From JAUVXY01 sp964392345 (GTDB lineage: Bacteria; Actinomycetota; Humimicrobiia; Humimicrobiales; Humimicrobiaceae), in the NCBI GenBank assembly GCA_964392345.1, contig CAYMPQ010000064.1, positions 1 through 9,960 of the forward strand: a stretch of DNA of 9,960 nt. Reading direction: 5' to 3'. Positions 6,702-9,960 of the stretch are shown here, piece by piece (positions within the stretch are counted from its first letter, which is position 1; the number at the start of each line of letters is the position of its first letter). The notes under the pieces were generated by a model, which saw nothing but the letters and a program-made list of their open reading frames with translations, did not search any database and was not told the DNA's origin. Position numbers and translations under genes: made by a program.

Positions 6702-6730
6702 TTAAACCTTTTTCTTTTCTGTGTTATAGT
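6702..6730 (+). promoter_or_regulatory. Weak candidate promoter for the GT2 gene
   Basis: TTAAAC, a 17-base spacer, then TATAGT preceded by TG (extended -10, 6722-6730). A good TTGACA at 6754-6759 has no -10 at normal distance; the nearest GATAAT (6783) is 23 bases away. The choice is uncertain. Confidence 0.25.
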
Positions 6731-6831
6731 TATAAAATTATTTAGGATAGCATTTGACATATATTACAATAGTTCTTTCTTTGATAATATTACCAAACCT
6801 ATGAAAGAAATAAATAATCTAAAAATTTGAT

Positions 6832-7788
6832 ATGACAACAAAATTATTAGTGGTAATTCCTGCATACAATGAAGAAGAAAAAATCGGGGAAGTAATGCAA
6901 AATATTCCAAAAAAAATTACTGGAATATCTAAAACCCATGTTGTAGTTGTAGATGACGGCAGTACAGATAACACCTCAAAAGTAGCTAAAAATTTAGGTG
7001 CTGTAGTAATAAAAAATTACTACAATATGGGAGTTGGTGTAGCATTTTCCAGAGGTCTTCAATATGCTGTGGATAATAACTTTGATTTGATGGTTAATAT
7101 TGATGGAGATGCTCAATTTAATCCAAAAGACATTTCTAAACTTATTAAACCTATTATAGAAAATAATGCTGATTTTGTTACAGCTTCTAGATTTGCTAAT
7201 AAAGATTATTTTCCTAAAATGCCTTTATCTAAGTTCTGGGGGAACAAGTTAATGTCAATTTTCATTAGTAGATTAATTGGTAAAAGGTTCTATGATGTAT
7301 CATGTGGCTTCAGGGCATATTCTAAGAAAGCACTGCTATCATTGAATCTTCATGGAAGCTTTACTTATACTCAGGAAACATTCATTGATTTATCATTTAA
7401 AAGATTAAAGATTTTAGAAGTTCCTATAAAAGTAAAGTATTTCTCTTCAAGAACTTCTAAAATTTCTTCCAACCTTTTTAGATATGGAATAAATACACTA
7501 AAAATCATTCTTAGAACCTACCGTGATTATAAACCATTCTCATTCTTTTCTTTTATTGCCCTCTTCTTTTTTATAATAAGCGTTTTCTTTGGATCAATTC
7601 TATCATGGACATATTTTTCAAGAGGGTCATTCAGTCCAAACATATGGTCAGGATTTGTTGGAGGTACATTTCTTTTTATTTCTATAATATTTTTCGTAGT
7701 GGGCATTTCAACAGATGTTATTAACAGGATCAGGATTAACCAGGAAAAAATTTTATACCTTTTAAAAAGAAACTCTCAGAAAAAATAA
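6832..7788 (+). CDS. DPM1-like family 2 glycosyltransferase (polyprenyl-phosphate sugar synthase)
   Basis: A 318-residue protein. The GT-A domain spans about residues 1-230: VVIPAYNEEEKI at the start, VVDDGSTDNT with Asp41/Asp42 for the nucleotide, NIDGDAQF with Asp91 and Asp93 for metal, SCGFRAYS near 157-164, and SSRTSKIS near 205, which sits where DPM1 enzymes contact the lipid phosphate. Two membrane helices follow at about 238-260 and 275-296, then a basic tail. This is the form of enzymes that move a sugar from a nucleotide donor to undecaprenyl phosphate on the cytosolic face. The sugar cannot be told. The divergent position beside a flippase-like pair and a GT-C enzyme supports a lipid-monosaccharide route. 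The ATG at 6832 has no convincing ribosome site. The end overlaps the opposing epimerase gene by 13 bases. Confidence 0.88.
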   Translation: MTTKLLVVIPAYNEEEKIGEVMQNIPKKITGISKTHVVVVDDGSTDNTSKVAKNLGAVVIKNYYNMGVGVAFSRGLQYAVDNNFDLMVNIDGDAQFNPKDISKLIKPIIENNADFVTASRFANKDYFPKMPLSKFWGNKLMSIFISRLIGKRFYDVSCGFRAYSKKALLSLNLHGSFTYTQETFIDLSFKRLKILEVPIKVKYFSSRTSKISSNLFRYGINTLKIILRTYRDYKPFSFFSFIALFFFIISVFFGSILSWTYFSRGSFSPNIWSGFVGGTFLFISIIFFVVGISTDVINRIRINQEKILYLLKRNSQKK

Positions 7789-8765
7789 CTTAAAAGGCAT
7801 TTTAATCCATCTTCAAAATCAGTAATCTTTGTATAATTAATATCTTCTTCGGCTCTTTTTATAAGGGCAAGGCTATGTTTAATATCACCATCTCTTGGAT
7901 TTCTATATTCTGGCATTATCTTTTTATTAAACAATTTTTCCAAAATTTTTACTACCTCATTAAGACTTACTCTATTGCCACAAGCAATATTATAAAAGTT
8001 CCCAAAAACATTTAAATTATTTGACATTAATGCTAAATAATTAGCATATACTACATTATCTATATATGTAAAATCTCTGCTCTGTTCCCCATCACCATAA
8101 ATAATAGGAGCTTTATTTTCAGAAATTCTTTTTACAAATTTAGGTATCACTGCAGAATATACAGAATTTGGGTTTTGTCTCCTGCCAAAAACATTAAAAT
8201 ACCTGAGCGAAACTGTTTTTAAACCATATATCTTGTAAAACAACCTGCAATAATATTCTCCAGTTAATTTAGTAACCGCATATATTGATTTGGGATTTGG
8301 CTGCATCTCTTCAGACTTTGGAAGGACTTCTGCATCACCATATACAGACGATGATGATGCATATATAAATTTATTAACCTTATTATCTAAAGATGCTTTC
8401 AGTAGATTAAGAGTACCATCTATATTATTAGAATTAGATTCTATCGGTTTATCCAATGATCTCTGGACAGATCCAAGTGCTGCTTCATGTAATACTATAT
8501 TAATGTCACTGGTAGCTTCTAAACATTTCTCACAACTTACAATATCGCCTTCTATAAAATCAAATCTTATATTTTTATTTATCTTTTTTGCCTCACAGAC
8601 TGCCTCTTCTATATTTCTCTTAAAGCCTGTAGAAAAATTATCAATACCTCTGACGTAGATCCCTTTACTTAAGAAAAATTCTAACAAATTTGAACCAATA
8701 AATCCCCCTACCCCAGTTATTAATATTTTGCAATCTTTATCTATTTCTAAATCTTTTAATTCCAT
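7776..8765 (-). CDS. wbpP: UDP-HexNAc 4-epimerase, WbpP/TviC-like
   Basis: A 329-residue extended SDR. The NAD site is ITGVGGFIGSN (Gly18, Gly21, Gly24). LHEAALGSVQRS, YASSSSVYGD (Ser138/139), SIYAVTK (Tyr162, Lys166), RYFNVFGRRQNPNSVYSAV and GDGEQSRDFTYIDN follow in order. These match WbpP of Pseudomonas and TviC of Vi antigen, which interconvert UDP-GlcNAc and UDP-GalNAc or their uronic acids. I start it at ATG 8765, two bases after the dehydrogenase stop and nine bases after GGAG. A longer reading from TTG 8780 would place its start on top of that ribosome site and is less likely. With its neighbour it should supply UDP-GalNAcA. Confident for family; the exact sugar is inferred from the pairing. 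Confidence 0.88.
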   Translation of the reverse strand: MELKDLEIDKDCKILITGVGGFIGSNLLEFFLSKGIYVRGIDNFSTGFKRNIEEAVCEAKKINKNIRFDFIEGDIVSCEKCLEATSDINIVLHEAALGSVQRSLDKPIESNSNNIDGTLNLLKASLDNKVNKFIYASSSSVYGDAEVLPKSEEMQPNPKSIYAVTKLTGEYYCRLFYKIYGLKTVSLRYFNVFGRRQNPNSVYSAVIPKFVKRISENKAPIIYGDGEQSRDFTYIDNVVYANYLALMSNNLNVFGNFYNIACGNRVSLNEVVKILEKLFNKKIMPEYRNPRDGDIKHSLALIKRAEEDINYTKITDFEDGLKCLLSYFF

Positions 8766-8767
8766 TA

Positions 8768-9960
8768 TTATAAACTCCAATACTTAAAGCCAACTTTCTC
8801 AACAAATTCTTCATTAAAAATCCCTTTAATATCAAATAAGTATGGATTTTTTTTATGCAGCTTTGATTTTAAAACTTTTAAATCAATCTTTTTAAAAATA
8901 TCATGTGACACACAAAAAACAACAGCGTCAGCTTCTCTTATGTCATCATAATCTATAAGATTAATATTATAATAGCTCTTTACTCCATTTTTACTCACTA
9001 CAGGATCATAAATATCTACATCAATACCATATTCTTTTAAATAATTATAGATATCAATTACTTTAGAATTTCTGATATCTTTAATATTCTCTTTAAAAGA
9101 AATCCCAAATAGTATCACCTTTAAAGTTTTACCTAATTCACCATTATTTAATACTTTTTTTAAAACTTGATCACCAATAAATGACCCCATATTATCATTT
9201 ATTTTTCTACCTGCTAAAATTACTTCTGGATTATATCCAATTTCTCTTGCTTTATATGTTAAATAATATGGATCCACACCAATGCAATGTCCGCCAACCA
9301 GCCCTGGGACAAATTCTAGAAAATTCCACTTAGTACTGGCTGCATCTAATACTTCCTTTGTTCCTATGCCTAATTTTGAAAATATAATCGAAAGTTCATT
9401 TATTAAAGCAATATTCAAATCCCTTTGCGTATTTTCAATTACTTTAGCAGCTTCAGCAACCTTGATGCTATCTGCTCTATAAACACCAGCTTTTACAATT
9501 TTTTTATATACTGATTCAATTACATCCAGTGAATATTCGTCCTGTGAAGAAACTACTTTAATTATATTCTCAAGGGTGTGAATTTTATCGCCAGGATTTA
9601 TCCTTTCAGGAGAATAGCCCACCCAAAAATCTATTTTATTTTTTAAATTGGATTCTTTCTCCAATATTGGTATGCAAAACTCCTCTGTCAATCCCGGATA
9701 AAATGTTGACTCGTAAACTATAATAGACATATTTGGCATATTTTTTCCAACAAGTTCAGTTGCATTTTTAACCATACTTAAATCTGGATCATTATGCGCA
9801 TCAATTGGAGTTGGTACTGTAATAATAAAAAAATGAGCTTCTTTGATACTTTTTTCATCTGAAGATAACTGACAGTTTAAATTTTTAAACTCATTCTTAC
9901 CTATCATATCATCAAGATTATTTCTCTCTTTTAAAGAGTTAATTCTCTCTTTGTTAATAT
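8768..9960 (-). CDS. wbpO: UDP-N-acetylhexosamine 6-dehydrogenase, WbpO/TviB-like (N-terminus beyond window)
   Basis: The frame is open to the right edge: INKERINSLKERNN precedes the internal ATG at 9907, matching the usual helix after the first Rossmann motif, so the gene starts outside. Visible parts (numbered from 9907) are TVPTPID, ESTFYPGLTEEFCIPI, VGYSPERINPGDK, KVAEAAKVIENTQRDLNIA, then KWNFLEFVPGLVGGHCIGVD with catalytic Cys208, and the C-terminal UDP-binding domain. These enzymes oxidise the C6 alcohol of UDP-GalNAc or UDP-GlcNAc to the uronic acid with two NAD. The wording of the motifs is closer to WbpO/TviB than to UDP-glucose dehydrogenase. The gene is followed at two bases by the epimerase, as in O-antigen and Vi loci. 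The GxGxxG NAD motif is outside the window. Confidence 0.9.
   Translation of the reverse strand, partial: INKERINSLKERNNLDDMIGKNEFKNLNCQLSSDEKSIKEAHFFIITVPTPIDAHNDPDLSMVKNATELVGKNMPNMSIIVYESTFYPGLTEEFCIPILEKESNLKNKIDFWVGYSPERINPGDKIHTLENIIKVVSSQDEYSLDVIESVYKKIVKAGVYRADSIKVAEAAKVIENTQRDLNIALINELSIIFSKLGIGTKEVLDAASTKWNFLEFVPGLVGGHCIGVDPYYLTYKAREIGYNPEVILAGRKINDNMGSFIGDQVLKKVLNNGELGKTLKVILFGISFKENIKDIRNSKVIDIYNYLKEYGIDVDIYDPVVSKNGVKSYYNINLIDYDDIREADAVVFCVSHDIFKKIDLKVLKSKLHKKNPYLFDIKGIFNEEFVEKVGFKYWSL
8775..8778 (-). promoter_or_regulatory. Shine-Dalgarno deciding the epimerase start
   Basis: GGAG on the minus strand inside the last codons of the dehydrogenase gene, nine bases before ATG 8765. 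It overlaps the in-frame TTG at 8780, which argues against that TTG as start. Confidence 0.6.

Larger units (their letters stand above)
6580..6831. other. Divergent intergenic region between the flippase cluster and GT2 gene
   Basis: 252 bases, the longest gap-free stretch without a gene. It must carry promoters in both directions. I see no RNA gene, terminator hairpin or clear operator in it. Confidence 0.7.

Noticed and set aside
6754..6788. TTGACA with GATAAT as promoter for the GT2 gene
   Set aside because: The spacer is 23 bases, too long for a normal sigma-70 type promoter.
8290..8658. 122-codon plus-strand open frame
   Set aside because: Entirely opposite the well-supported epimerase gene.
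1..9960. CRISPR arrays, tRNA or rRNA genes, insertion sequences or phage genes
   Set aside because: I saw no regular short repeats, RNA-like folds, transposase motifs or terminal inverted repeats; the only sizeable repeat is the shared protein domain.

Overview
This is a low-GC (roughly 25-38% by eye), densely packed bacterial stretch made almost entirely of cell-envelope sugar genes. A strong GGGAGG ribosome site with a GTG start, a textbook TTGAAA-N17-TATAAT promoter and tight gene packing suggest a low-GC Bacillota-like bacterium. A finer placement (for example Halanaerobiales-like) is only a guess. Two runs of exactly 100 N (3453-3552 and 5752-5851) are scaffold gaps of unknown true length, and each removes the start of a catalytic domain.

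Layout. Positions 1-906 (+) hold the tail of a UbiA-type polyprenyl-phosphate transferase and a HAD-IB phosphatase. Facing them is a minus-strand cluster from 6579 down to 903. It carries two small EamA/SMR-like membrane proteins resembling the ArnE/ArnF flippase pair, a TMEM260/DUF2723-type GT-C glycosyltransferase, a secreted CARDB plus polysaccharide-deacetylase protein (almost certainly one gene cut by the first gap), an unrecognised membrane-anchored protein, and an RmlD-like reductase. A divergent region (6580-6831) separates this cluster from a DPM1-like family 2 glycosyltransferase (6832-7788, +). That gene runs tail to tail into a minus-strand WbpP/TviC-like epimerase and WbpO/TviB-like UDP-HexNAc dehydrogenase, which continues past the right edge.

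How the genes may work together (inference). The GT2 enzyme would load a sugar on undecaprenyl phosphate, the EamA pair would flip it, and the GT-C enzyme would transfer it outside the membrane to protein or polysaccharide. The secreted deacetylase would then edit N- or O-acetyl groups. The GT-C enzyme and the deacetylase end in the same approximately 104-residue domain (about 70% identical, no indels), which ties them to a common site or partner. The epimerase/dehydrogenase pair points to UDP-GalNAcA as a sugar donor, and UbiA plus HAD points to a polyprenyl-phosphate-pentose route. The shared C-terminal domain and the compact load-flip-transfer-edit set are the most notable content.
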